Shown: positions 31,976-43,748 of the stretch, in pieces
Position numbering within the stretch: position 1 is the stretch's first letter
Layout of the letters: each line of letters opens with the position of its first letter
Assembly (NCBI GenBank): GCA_947311845.1
Contig: CAMZMU010000096.1
Span: 11,622,910 to 11,686,909 of the forward strand
DNA: 64,000 nucleotides
From: Poa pratensis
Taxonomy: Eukaryota; Streptophyta; Magnoliopsida; Poales; Poaceae
Reading direction: 5' to 3'
The notes under the pieces: generated by a model
Database searches by the model: none
What the model saw: the letters and a program-made list of their open reading frames with translations, nothing else
What the model was told of the DNA's origin: nothing
Made by a program: the position numbers and the translations under genes

Positions 31976-32154
31976 TCGAGCCCACCTGGACGAGCCCATA
32001 TCTGGCGTACATGCTGCACCAGAGACTGCCAGTCAACTCAGTCGAAGCCAAGCGCATTATTCGCCGCTCGAAAGGCTTCACCATCATCAAGGGGGAGCTA
32101 TACAAGCGAATCATCTCAGGAGTACTCCAAAGGTGCGTCGACCCAGTCGACGGT
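31960..32154 (+). pseudogene. Gypsy integrase N-terminus, before the solo LTR
   Basis: MEVLLIEPTWTSPYLAYMLH through KGELYKRIISGVLQRCVDPV is the linker into integrase. It is cut by the solo LTR at 32154. Skipping 32155-36982 (LTR plus one target copy) gives DG-QAILLEIHAGICGHH in frame, proving that the two halves were one gene. Confidence 0.85.
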
Positions 32155-35100
32155 TGATACGTCTCCAACGTATCCATAATTTCTGCTGTTCCATGCTTAT
32201 ATTATACCATTTGCTACATGTTTTATATACACTTCGTATCACTTATGCATTTTCTGGGACTAACCTATTAACAAGATGGCACAGTGTCAGTTCCCTGTTT
32301 TCTGCTGTTTTTGGTTTCAGAAAGTTACTTCTGAAAATATTCTCGGAATTGCACGAAACAAAAGGCCAGGTCCCTATTTTTCCAGCACGTACACGGAGTC
32401 CGAAGGAGAGACGAAGATGAGCCACGAGGAGGCCAAACCACATGGTGGCGCGGCTGGGCCCACAGCCGCGCCTGGAGGTGGTTTGGGCCCCTCGGGGGTC
32501 CGCCGACATCGCCCCTTCGCCTATTTATTCCCCGAGACGCGAAAACCCTAAAATACCGAGCCTTTCATCCAGAACATATTCGCTGCCGCCGCCGTCGTCA
32601 ACCCTAACTCGGGGGGTTCCTGAAGCTCTTCCCGGCACCCTGCCGGAGAGGGGAATCATCACCGGAGGGCTCTACATCGCCATGCCCGCCTCCGGAGTGA
32701 TGCGTGAGTAGTTCATCCTTGGACTATGGGTCCATAGCAGTAGCTAGATGGTTGTCTTCTCCACTTGTGCCATCATGTTTAGATCTTGTGAGCTGCCTAT
32801 CATGATCAAGATCATCTTATTGTAATGCTACATGTTGTGTTTGCTGGGATCTGACTTATATTGATACCTATGTGGAGCTGAATATCTTTACCTAATAATA
32901 AAAGCGCTAAGCCTTCCGCGGTTTGGTGTGTCGTTGTATTAGATTTGCCCTTGAAGTTGTAAATAATTACCCACCCTGCCACCCATAAGTTAAAAAACGG
33001 TTCGAAAGTTTTACATTATTTCGTTTGTATGTCACCGATCGATGGGATCGCCGCGTACGTCGTCCTTCCTTCCGTGACGCGAGATAGAAGGAAACCGATT
33101 CCTAATCAGCTCGGCAACCAACTTGACGCGAAATAAAAGACTCCCGAAGTGCATCGATTATGTCTGCAGGTTCGTGGCCTATTTTTACAGCCCGTCGTCT
33201 CGGGTTTTCTTGATTCAGTCTCCTCCAAGGCCGTCTCTTCTCCAATTCTCCTCGGCTGTCTCCCCATTGTTGATTCTAGATCATGGTAGTCTGCCTTTTT
33301 TTTTTCCAAACACTCGCAGGATCAAAACCGATTACGAGGACAAGACGATTTTCTCTTGCCGGAGAACACCGGCCGTCATAGATCGTCGTTATCACGCTGG
33401 GCGCGCACCTCGGCGGCAGCGAGACCTGTGCGGACATACAACAGCGACTCCGCTGACGAGAAGAAGGACCTCTTGCGCAGCGCACAGGTCGGCATGGATG
33501 CGCTTGCCAGTTGCCGCTCCTGAACTTCTCTAGCGGCGGCATGCCGAGGCCGGCACCGCCGCGCACGACCTGGAGCGCGTCAATCGATCCGGTCGTGGAT
33601 GTGCACCGCCTCGGCGCCGTGGCTCTGCACGTTCGTATAAACTAATGGGAAAGAGCCTATGACATCACCGACTAATGCATCGCGATCATGCTGCGCATTG
33701 ACTATGCTTCCGCTGTCCTGCCAGCGGCATATATATCGTCGTTTCTTCAAGTACAGCAACGATTTGGAATAATATGCAAGCAGAGGACGTTTCTTCGAGG
33801 ACTTGGCCGGTGTAAGGAGGAAGATCACAAGGAACACATCATCATACATTAGTGGCGTCGACTCAATAAGCGGTGCATGCCAGGCGGAGGTGCGATTGAT
33901 CTCAGATGCAATCTTTTCTAACGGCAAGAAAGGCAAAGCTGGGCGGCTGGCAGCGGGCTGCATAGCTCCGCTACATTTGGCACAAGCCAGACCTCCACGG
34001 AAAGACTAGATCATGCCGGCAATCAGGATCTGCGTGGCTGTAACACAACCTTTTGGCATCTGATTCGAATCGACGAAATAGATTGGACTACAATCGGTAG
34101 CCTGTGTGAAGCATGACGACAAGTTTGGGGGCACCATATAATAAGATCAGATAACGTACGCCCACGCCAGCAATGTTAGCATGCAGACAGCCAGCCAACA
34201 ACTATTGGTAGTCCATCTACTGTATGCATCATGCAAAGATTTATTCAGAGGCAATAAGCTGTACCAATTTCAATCGGCTGCATACCTGGTCATGTTATGA
34301 TGCTCTATTCGAGAGAAGAATTGCCAAGGGCATTATTTTATTTTATTTTAATTTTTTGCAGGGATGACTTTGAAAGTGAAACTATAAAATGAGGGCATGT
34401 GCTTATTATTTATTTCTCCCGGTATCTGTGTTGTTGTCCTACTGGCAGCTAAATTGGTGTGAGCTTTCTGTTCGGTAAGTTTGGCCACTGTAAATTAAAT
34501 TGATGTTATTTTAAAATCACTCCACTATTGATGCCAATACATTTTCTAATGATGGTATTATTGCTTTGTATGCTACACAAAACATATCCGTCCAGGAAAT
34601 CCCTTTTGTGAAGTTTGGCTGAATGTCCACTACAGCTCTTTTTGGGGCGAGAGAGCATAAAATCACTAATGTTTCTTCTTGCCATCAACTAAAGCTTACA
34701 ACCTCGGTTCGTGTAAAATCATTACCGCCTTTGTTTAGATATTTTATCTGTTCTTTATTTTTGCAAGTGATATGCCCTTTTGGATAATGGTCCGTGGAAT
34801 ACATGACAGTAGGATACAGTAAAATCTTGGGCGAATGTCTGGTAGCTTTTACGGCTTGCATGTTTGTGTTTTCTCCGGACAGTAGTTTATATCTTCGTAA
34901 ATCAGTAGTTAAATAATAATATGTGTCTTCCCAGACTCCGGTTGCTCGAATAGCCCTAGCTAGACGCCGCTGCGGCCGTTGTTGGCCCCATAGCTAGAGC
35001 CGCCAACTACCTCTGCCTCGCGCTGAACCTGTCCGCGCCACCGTGCTGATCGTCCCCACTGAAGGAATCTAGCGGAGGTGCCCTGAGTCGAGCGAATTGA

Positions 35101-36977
35101 CGCCGTCTTCCCAGACTCCGGTTGCCGTCGTTTGCATCGTTTCCATCTACTCCGAGCACTCGTGAGTTGATGCATCTTTCGCGCATGGGAGAGGGATGAA
35201 GGGGCCGCATCAATTCGAGTTGCTGGCTCAACCGTCTAACCGTCGCGGCGTGGAGGAGATGGAGTCCGGTGGTGGTCGGTCGGAAGGCAGGACATTATTC
35301 CCGGAGGAAGTAGGGGAGTTTGGCCGCGTCGTACAGCCTACCTGGGCGGCGTCGTGCCTGGGGCGGAGGAGCACGACTGGCCGTAGGACTGGAGGAACAT
35401 GCGTTGCGACGTTGCGTGCACGGGAGCGTCGGGAGCGAAGGCAAGATTACGAAACTTCTTTTCCCATTGAAACCATTTTGGTCGGTTTCAACAATTTTGA
35501 TCGTACCTGCTTACTGCTGTACTGGTATGTGATGGAATAAAAGTAAAGTCAGAATGGACGAATTCTTTACGCGCACTATTTTTTTCGTTTTACTGTGTTT
35601 GTGCTCGTTCTCTGTATCTCCATCCACCTAACCTGTGTGTTGAGTTTATCAGAGAATTCAGTGAGACAGAGTAGACCACGCCTTGAAAACAAAAAACTCT
35701 CTGAAACAGCATCGTCGACGCCATCCTGTTCTATTGGAGAGGCTCCTCATAGACCTCAAGCACAACACCAATCTCGACTAAAACCCAGGGATTCAAATAT
35801 GATCAGACGTGCGAACGGAAGCGATAAGCGCACGAGCATGGCTGCAATTCTTGGGCGCGCGAGTGGGGAATGGGGAGATCCCACGCTGGTACTGCACCGC
35901 AGGTACGTGTGATGTGTCTAATTCAGGTGAAATGTTGTTAGTGATAAAATTTGTGTTCTTTGCAACTAATTATTCCAAACTACGGTGTTTTGTGCAAATT
36001 AAGTAGATCATGATTGTGGTATAACATCTTTCGTGTAACAAAGTTTTTTTACCCGTTGCAACGCACGGGCACGTTTCCTAGTTATATTATCATGTCTATG
36101 TCATTTGTGATCTTGCATGCTCTCCGTTACTTGTTGAAGCCTTGCCACGTGAATACTTGTAACTCCAAGAGGGGGTATTTATGCATGATAGTTGGGTTCA
36201 ACCTCTATTTAACCTGGGATAGTGACAGCAAGTTCTAAGGTTGTAGATGTGTTGTTGCCACTAGGGGTAAAACAGCAATGCTTTATTCAAGGACGAATGT
36301 ATTGTTTACATTACGCACATTACTTAATGCAATTGTCTGTTGCTTGCAACTTAATACTGGAAGGGATACGGATGTTAACCGGAAAGTGGACTATTTAGTC
36401 ATAGATGCATGCTGGATAGCGGTCTATGTACTTTGTCGTAATGCCCAAATGAATCTCATAGTAGACACCACAGCTCACACATGCATGTTATATGCACTTA
36501 TCAATTGTCAATTGCCCAGCTGTAATTTGTTTACCCAGCATGTTAGTTATCTTATTGGAGAGACACCACTAGTGAACTGTGGACCCGGTCCATTCTTTTA
36601 CATCTGAAATACAATCTACTGCAATCATTGTTCTCTACTGTTTTATGCAAACAAATATCATTTTCCATTCGATACGTTTAACCCTTTGTTTTCAGCAAGC
36701 CGGTGAGATTGACAACCTCACTGTTAAGTTGGGGCAAAGTAGTTTGATTGTGTTGTGCAGGTTCCACGTTGGCACCGGAATCCCTGGTGTTGCGCCGCAC
36801 TACACTCCTCCACCAACACCTTCGAAGCAAACCTCGTTTTCCTACTGGTCCGATTAAACCTTGGTTTCATACTGAGGGAAAACTTACTGCTGCACTCATC
36901 ATACCTTCCTCTTGGGGTTCCCAACTGACGTGTGACGTACAAGCATTGTTTCTGGCACTATTAACCTAGAGCCACCA
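32155..36977 (+). mobile_element. Solo LTR (~1.6 kb) split by a Helitron
   Basis: Opens TGATACGTCTCCAACGTATC and ends GAGCCACCA, flanked by the 5-bp duplication ACGGT (32150-32154, 36978-36982). Without the inserted Helitron the LTR is 1625 bp. Its text (GACTATGGGTCCATAGCAGT, GATCTTGCATGCTCTCCGTT, AGAGACACCACTAGTGAACT) matches my recollection of a common Triticeae LTR family. No internal retrotransposon region remains, so it is a solo LTR formed by LTR-LTR recombination. It sits inside the gypsy integrase. Confidence 0.9.
32885..36082 (+). mobile_element. Non-autonomous Helitron, 3198 bp
   Basis: 5' end TCTTTACCTAATAATAAAAG and 3' end CTAGT (36078-36082), inserted precisely between A (32884) and T (36083) with no target duplication. 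A hairpin CCCGT-N8-ACGGG (36052-36056, 36065-36069) lies nine bases before the terminal CTAGT, and the phrase GTTGCAACGCACGGGC is typical of grass Helitron 3' ends. The LTR text is continuous across the insertion. No Rep/helicase is present. The inside contains two copies of GTCTTCCCAGACTCCGGTTG (about 34926 and 35105) and possible gene scraps that I cannot assign. Confidence 0.9.
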
Positions 36978-38047
36978 ACGGTCAAGCCATCTTACTCGAG
37001 ATCCACGCTGGCATCTGCGGGCACCACGCCAGCAGTCGAGCCTTAGTGGCCAAAGCTTTACGAGCCGGATTCTACTGGCCCACCGCAATGCAAGATGCAG
37101 AGGAACTCGTGAGGAAATGTCTCGGCTGACAGGAGTTCGCCAACAAGCCGCACGCACCAGCTTCAGGACTAAAGACCATCCCACTTGCCTGGCCCTTCGC
37201 ACAATGGGGGCTCGACATGGTGGGTCCACTCAAGAAGTCCTCGCCAGGAGGACACACGCATCTCCTGGTGGCAGTCGACAAGTTCACGAAGTGGATCGAA
37301 GCCGTGCCTATCACAAGTTCGACTGCCTCCTCGGCAGTTAACTTCATCAGGTCGATCATCTTCAGGTTCGGAGTGCCACACATCATCATCACCGACAACG
37401 GCACGAACTTCACAGCCGAAGAGTTCAAGGACTTCTGCTCCGAGCAAGGCATCAAGCTCAACTACGCATCTGTCTCGCCCGTAGTCCAACGGGCAAGTCG
37501 AAAAGTCCAATGGCTTAGTCTGCAAGGGCATCAAGAAGCGTCTGCGAGTACCACTGAGGCGCGCTGCAGGCGCCTGGGTCGAAGAGCTGCCATCCGTGCT
37601 GTGGAGTCTGCGCACTACGCCAAACAGATCCACTCAATACACGCCATTCTTCATGGTCTACGGCGCAGAAGCAGTCATGCCATGCGACATCAAGTTCGAT
37701 GCACCCCGAGTGGTGGCCTACGACGAGTCCGAGGCAGAAGAAGCACTCGAGGACGACATGGATACCCTGGACGAAGCACGCGACATCGCCCTTACCCGCA
37801 CAGCCGTATATCAGCAAGACTTACGCAACTATCACAGACGGCGACTGCGGCCCAGAGCGTTCGTCCCCGGAGACCTTGTCCTCCGCCTCAAACAGAAGAA
37901 GGTGCACAAACTAGCCTCCCGTGGGAAGGTCCATACATCGTGACAGAGGCAATTGGCGGCGGAGCTTACCGCCTGAAAGACTCGAAGACAGGGACAGTCT
38001 GCAGCAACCCGTGGAACGTGGCGCAACTGCGCCGCTTCTACGCCTAA
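36978..38047 (+). pseudogene. Gypsy integrase, main part
   Basis: Continues after the solo LTR. The zinc-binding region HAGICGHHASSRALVAKALR ... RKCLG ends in TGA (37127-37129) exactly where the second Cys of the CxxC pair should be. The catalytic core shows GLDMVGPLKK, ITDNGTNFTAEEF (the D,D residues) and, after a frame slip near 37480, NGQVEKSNGL (the E). The C-terminus continues in a shifted frame (PFFMVYGAEAVMPCDIKF; VYQQDLRNYHRRRLRP) and, after another slip near 37915, ends LPWEGPYIVTEAIGGGAYRL ... NVAQLRRFYA at 38047. Integrase joins cDNA to host DNA; this copy cannot be functional. Confidence 0.85.
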
Positions 38048-38235
38048 TCGACTCCCCCTTGTAACAAAGTGTACTATCTCAAGAAGCGGCAGGTTCCAGA
38101 CGCACTCTTTCCCTTACCAGGGTACCTGAGGGGACTGGAAGGGTTTTAATGAGGCGGCCTGCTCGCAAAAATCAATGAAGTGATTCGTGGAACAAGCTCT
38201 CCCCTTTACTTTTTAAGTCAAAAAAGCAACATAAG

Positions 38236-38945
38236 CCTAGGCCGCCACCCGAAGCACTCGGGGGCTGCGCCGCACAGGTCTAAGTCAAAAACCTAGGCCG
38301 CCACCCGAAGCACTCGGGGGCTGCGCCATACAGGTCCAACTCAAAAACCTAGGCCACACCCGACGCACTCGGGGGCTGCGCCATACAGGTTCAACTCGAA
38401 AACCTAGGTCGCCACCCGACACACTCGGGGGCTGCGCCATACAGGTCCAAGTCTAACCTAGGCCGCGTCCGACGCACTCGGGGGCTGCGCCATACAGGTC
38501 ACTCGCAAAATCCTTGGCCGTCACCCGAAGCACTCGGGGGGCTGCGCCGCACAGGTCTAAGTCAAAAACCTAGGCCGCACCCGACGCACTCGGGGGCTGC
38601 GCCGCACAGGTCTAAATCAAACCTTGGCCGTCACTCGAAGCACTCGGGGGCTGCGCCGCACAGGTCTAAGTCAAACCTAGGCCGCACCCGACGCACTCGG
38701 GGGCTGCGCCATACAGGTCTAACTCGCAAAAACCCTCGGCCGCACCCGACGCACTCGGGGGCTGCGCCATACAGGTCCAACTCGAAAACCTAGGTCGCCA
38801 CCCGACGCACTCGGGGGCTGCGCCGCACAGGTCTGACTCGCCACACCTCGGCCGCACTCGAAGCACTCGGGGGCTGCGCCGCACATGTCTAATTCAAAAT
38901 CCTAGGCCGCACTCGATCCGCTCGGGGGCTGCGCCATACAGGTTT
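38236..38945 (+). repeat. 13-copy tandem array of a polypurine-tract motif
   Basis: Thirteen ~50-60-bp units each carry GCACTCGGGGGCTGCGCC followed by CATACAGGTC or GCACAGGTC and CCTAGGCCGC. The core CACTCGGGGGCT is the same as the polypurine tract at 43749-43760 beside the 3' LTR. Single related motifs also occur near 38975, 41070 and 43505. Unit lengths vary and copies differ by substitutions. Tandem repeats between integrase and the 3' LTR are known in Tat-lineage elements. No conserved frame crosses the array. Confidence 0.9.
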
Positions 38946-39071
38946 ACAGACGTCTACAGGATACAATTTACTAACTCGGGGGCTACCCCCATCTCGACAT
39001 ACATACACTCATATTTCCACTCGGAAAATTTCTTTTACAAGCTAACGCTATGCAACAGCACTCTACTGCTC

Positions 39072-42000
39072 TTATTCTACAGGCTCGCCCTTTGGCGCAT
39101 CAAGTGGCCCTACAAGGTGCTCGCTGAAGTTCTGAACATGCTGAATCATCTGGCACGCAGCCGCAAGAGTATCGGCATAGTCACCCTCTCCAGACAAGCC
39201 GTCAAGCACCTTGTGCAATGGAAGATTAGGCCGGTGCATTCGAACGTACGCCAACGCCACGTTCGCCCCGGCAACAAGTTGAGCGTGCACGACTTCCTTC
39301 AACGCACCGCCTTCACGGAACCTCTCCAGAAGCGCAGTCAGTCCATTCGGCTGCTCGTTGTGAGGAAAGTACACCTTGTTGATCTGCCAGAGGGTTTTTC
39401 TGCAACCTTCCAAGAGCACAGCAGCCCGCCAGGTGCGATCCAGCATTCGTGCCAGTACACTACCTCTGGATTTGTTCGACCAAAACTGGCGCGCTTCGGG
39501 TGAGTCACCGGCGGCCTCTTTCTCTACTCGCTCGTCCACTCAAAGCTGCTCAGCCTTCAAGTCAGAGTTTACATCTGCATCAAGGCCAAGCATTAAGCAT
39601 AGCAGGAAGACACAGAAGCCGAAGCAAAAACGCTAGAAGGCCAACCTTGCAGCTGTCGACTGATCAAGTCTATCTCGCCTAGCAGAAACTCCTCTCGCTG
39701 GGAGAACGGCGCAACGGGCCGCGACCTCAAGCGCTCCAACTCCAGCTCTGCGCTCTTCAACTTCGACTCGAGCTCAAGAACCTTGTTCCTCATGAAGGTG
39801 ATCACTCGTTGATCATTCACGCTTCGCACAGGAGCTGGAGGAGCTTGACGGCGGCGACGAGTAGGCGCAGCCGAAGTGGTGTCCTCCTCATCGTCCGCGC
39901 CAGTCGTTCCAGCAACGTCAGGAGCTTCGCCCATGTCAGACTGCCAAGAATTGACAGCGTCAAGCCAGGAAAAGAATCAACATAATTCATCCAAGCCAGA
40001 TATCAAAAAAGACTCGGCGACTGCACCCCCGAGGGAGTGAATTCACATTTCATCATCAGCATGTTCACTCGCACAATATAAAGTGCATTACAGACTCAAG
40101 CCCAAAAGCAGAAGCAGTCCTAAAAGGAAAAAGTCTACACTACAGACTCCGACTGGGAACGGCTCTTCCTAGCAGCCAACTCTGCAGCTTTGGCAATCCT
40201 CCTCTCGAAGGTGGCGACCAACTTCGCAGCTAGCTGGCTCGCCTGCACCTTCACACCGCTAAGGGACGCGGTCCTGCCATCAGGCTTCCGAGGGAAGTCG
40301 CTGACAACCTTCTCAAAATCACCTACGACTTGGTGACCAAGAAGTAGCTGGAAAGTGAGCTCGGAGCCGCGTACCGTCTGCGCGCGTGAAGTCCGCCAGG
40401 ACATTCGAATTGCCTTCGAATGGAGCCGCGAGTGCGTCAACAGCAGCTGGTGGCGGCTTGCTGGGAAAGATACTCCGGTGCACAGTCGCTAAGGCCTCCG
40501 TCGACTTCTGCAGTGCCGCCGTCGACTGCTGCAGCGCTGCCGATGCATACGCGCAGACGCGGTCGACGAAGCCAACAGCCTCCGCCAAGCCGACACTCTC
40601 GCTGGAAGTCCCTTCTGGAGGAGCACCTCCGCAAGTCTCTGTTCAAAAGAAATCCACACCCGTAAGACGTCAGAAGTCGATGAAAGGCAAAGTAGGCACT
40701 GAGCCGAAAAACTTACTTCCAACAACATCTGCGAGTGCGAGCAAGCGGTCGACCTGGGTCTTCTCCAGAGCATCCCGAGCTTGTTCCCGCTCTTGGGCTT
40801 CACCCAGCGACTTCTCCAGCTCCGCGACCCGCGTCTTCATGCTCTCCTTCTCGCCTACGGATCAACGGAGCAAAGTTAGCAATAAAGGCAGTCGAAGCAC
40901 CCCTCGAACACAAGGTTCACACTTACTATTCGCTTGCTCCAGAGCAGTGCGGAGCTGATCCCTCTCCTGCTCCATGCGAACGAAGGCTGCGGCTCCTCCA
41001 TCTGCTGGCGATAAAATGGCTGCAGGAAACACAAGACATTAATCTACGCCCGACTATTCTAGTCACGCATCTTCGGGGGCTACTCCCATCGGGAGCGCTG
41101 TACGCGCACCCGATACAGATCTTGCAGAAGGAGTCGAAGAACACTTACATGCTCAAGCAGCCCAGCGTCACCGGAGTCGCATCAGCAGACCTCTCTGGCA
41201 TGGCGGAGGTCGAAGCCTTCAAGGCCAAAACGTCACCCGCCAGAGCCTCCTCTCCGGTCGTCCTCGCAGTCTGCTCGATCATGGGAGCAGAAGTGTGCTC
41301 CATCTCACGAGGGGAAGAAACAGCAGCGCCAGTACGGTCGCTGTGACAAAAAACTCAATTCAAGGACCCGCAAGTGAAAAAGCACACTCGACAAAAACAA
41401 AGCAATGGTTATGCGACTAACCTGACGACATCATCATCTTCACTTCCCAGGAGACGGAGGCCATCCTCGCGAACTCGGTCGGCGGTGCAGAGCCGAGTGG
41501 AGGCACGACCAAAGGTTCAGCCAGGTCACTCGGGTGCCTAGCACCCGAAGAGGACTCGCTCGTCTCTTCCTCGTTCACACCCGCCTCCTTCACAGGCGAC
41601 GAGGCAGAACCAGAGTCGCCACCCTTTCGCCTCTGCCGCTTCCGCAGCGGCTCCTCATCTTCATCATCCTCCTCCAACTCTTCACTCGGAGAGGTGGCGG
41701 AGGGAACTTCATCGTCATCAACCTCGTCCTCAGGGAACTCTGCCTCTTCATGAGGTCCATTCTCCATCAACGGAGGAGACTGACGTAGCTCGAACGACCC
41801 TGTCAGCAAATGAAGCGTTCGAGTAAGGCAAAAGGATTCGACAGAAGAAGATACAAGACAAAGCAAACGAAGCTCACCTCAGGCACAGGATTATTAGGCC
41901 CATATGGCTCGACTGGGCACTTGACGTTGCACGGGTCAGCGGCTCGGAGACTAGTGATGCTCCTCACCTTCGACTCGACTGCGTCATCATCAAGCTCATT

Positions 42001-42799
42001 GCCAGCATCCTCACGCGCCCACATGGGTGGACGCGACTGCGCAGCGGCTGCACCCGAAGCCTGAAGAAGGTGGCGATGAGGTGAATTCCACCCGTCTCGC
42101 GCCCGAGACTCTTCAGAAGGCCACGAAGTAGCGTCAGCAAGGGCTGAGTCGCCTCCCTGTCCTCCTTCGACAGCGGGTGCGCCCACGCGTTCGTCTTCCG
42201 CAACTCGCGATCAGCCGCGAATTCAGGAAGCCCTGCTTGGTCGCACCTGATGTAGAACCACTTCTTCCGCCAGCCCTGGACGGAGTCGGACTTCTTCATC
42301 TGGAAGTAGGAGGTGTCGCCACGCACCTGGATGCCGAAGCCGCCGACTGGGTACACCTGCTTGCTCTTCCCCACGTTCCTCCTGACGAGGAATAGCGACT
42401 TCCACACAGCCAGTTGGGGCGATTCCCAGGAAGCACTCGCAGAGCACGAAATAGCTCGCGATGCTCAAGACGCTATTGGGAGTCAGATCGTGGATCTGAA
42501 TCCCATAAGCATACAAGAGACCACGGACGAAATCGTGGAGGGGGAACCCGAAACCCCGCGGAAGGAAATCCACGAAGCAAACGCGTTCCCCCTCGCGAGG
42601 AGCGGGGAAACCTCTTTCCCAGGAGCGCGCACCGTCGCTTATCCGGCGGCAGCAGCCCCTGCGCGCGGAGGGCCTCGAGGTCGGCCTTCTTCACCGACGA
42701 TTTGACCCAGTCGCCGTCGGGCTTCTTCATCACGCTCGCCTCGGCGGCGGCGACGGCGCCAGCAGCAGCCTTCCCCCTCTTCATCGCGGCCTTGCTCAT
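39072..42799 (-). pseudogene. Antisense gene of the Tat-type element
   Basis: Minus-strand coding blocks begin MSKAAMKRGKAAAGAVAAAE (42799) and continue with FLPRGFGFPLHDFVRGLLYA, LTPNSVLSIASYFVLCECFL and KSKQVYPVGGFGIQVRGDTS ... GWRKKWFYI. This is the 'putative gypsy-type transposon' domain (PF04195), known as an antisense ORF of grass Tat-lineage elements. Downstream come an acidic block (DEVDDDEVPSATSPSEELEE), a Ser/Ala linker, coiled-coil text and a last block ending LVGPLDAPKGEPVE (39072). GT-AG introns are visible, for example 41877-41800 and 41421-41341. A TATA box on the same strand lies at ~42912-42924. Frame slips near 42630, 42400 and 42090 break it. Function of the family is unknown. 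Confidence 0.8.
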
Positions 42800-42911
42800 G
42801 GAGGGTGAAGACTAGAAGCTGACAGAGAGCACGCAGCGCAACAATGGCGGAACAGAAGCAGTGGAGACGATGAAGGAATGGGGATGGATGAACTGTTCAC
42901 CGCCGCGGTGA

Positions 42912-42924
42912 AAATTATATACCG
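42912..42924 (-). promoter_or_regulatory. TATA box for the antisense gene
   Basis: Read on the minus strand, CGGTATATAATTTTC lies ~115 bp before the ATG at 42799. It suggests a promoter independent of the LTR, directing transcription against the genomic RNA. Confidence 0.55.
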
Positions 42925-43748
42925 CGCGGTCAGTCAATCCTGGCCATCCCTGCTGAAACCGCTCTCCGCAACATCATCTGGCCGTCCACGTGTCGCGCGG
43001 GATAGCAACCGTCGACGGCCACGCCGCCCACTACGCGCGGGAATCAAGGCGCCATCATCACACCGCGAAATTTTCGCGCCCAACGGTCAGAAAAAAGCGG
43101 CAACCGCTGTCTCCAGTCAATACTGACAGTGGGCCCGCACTGTCACGTCCCGTCGGACACAGAGTGAGCCAGAAAACGTCAGCACTGACGTCAACTGCGC
43201 AGGCGTAGCAAGTACGCCAATGGGCTGATCGAGAACTCGAACAGCTCATTCGAGTGCAAAAATATTCAGTAAGCTCTAAGAGCCGAATAAACTCGAACAG
43301 CTCATTCGAGTGCAAGAAGATTCAGTAAGCTCCAAGAGCTGAAGAAACTTGTGCAGTAAGCTAAACAGGCCGAATACACAGTAAGTCACGCAAAGCCAGT
43401 CGCGACTCCAACATGTCGAGTCCCTTCTTTACTCCCATCGGGAGCGGGCTTTTCGACTGAAGAAAAATTGAGTTTAACCTCAATTGCAAGCAATTCAGCT
43501 TAATCTCGGGGGCTACTCCCATCGGGAGCGCTGTTCGCGCTCCCGAGTGACTCAGAACACAAAGCAGTCGAAAAATCACCGACTAAGGCTGTACTCACGG
43601 TATTTTACCCTGGAAGTGACAGTTCGACTAAGGAATCCTCCATAAGCCCTGAACGGGGAGTCGACCAATTTTACTCATTTCTTTCAGGAACCCGACGGCG
43701 TGCCCAGGAGGAAGGAGTCCTTTACCCGACTCTACGATTCGACTAAGC

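Noticed and set aside
38236..38945. Tandem array as a CRISPR or satellite array
   Set aside because: Units are contiguous with no unique spacers, lie in the 3' region of a retrotransposon and share its polypurine tract.
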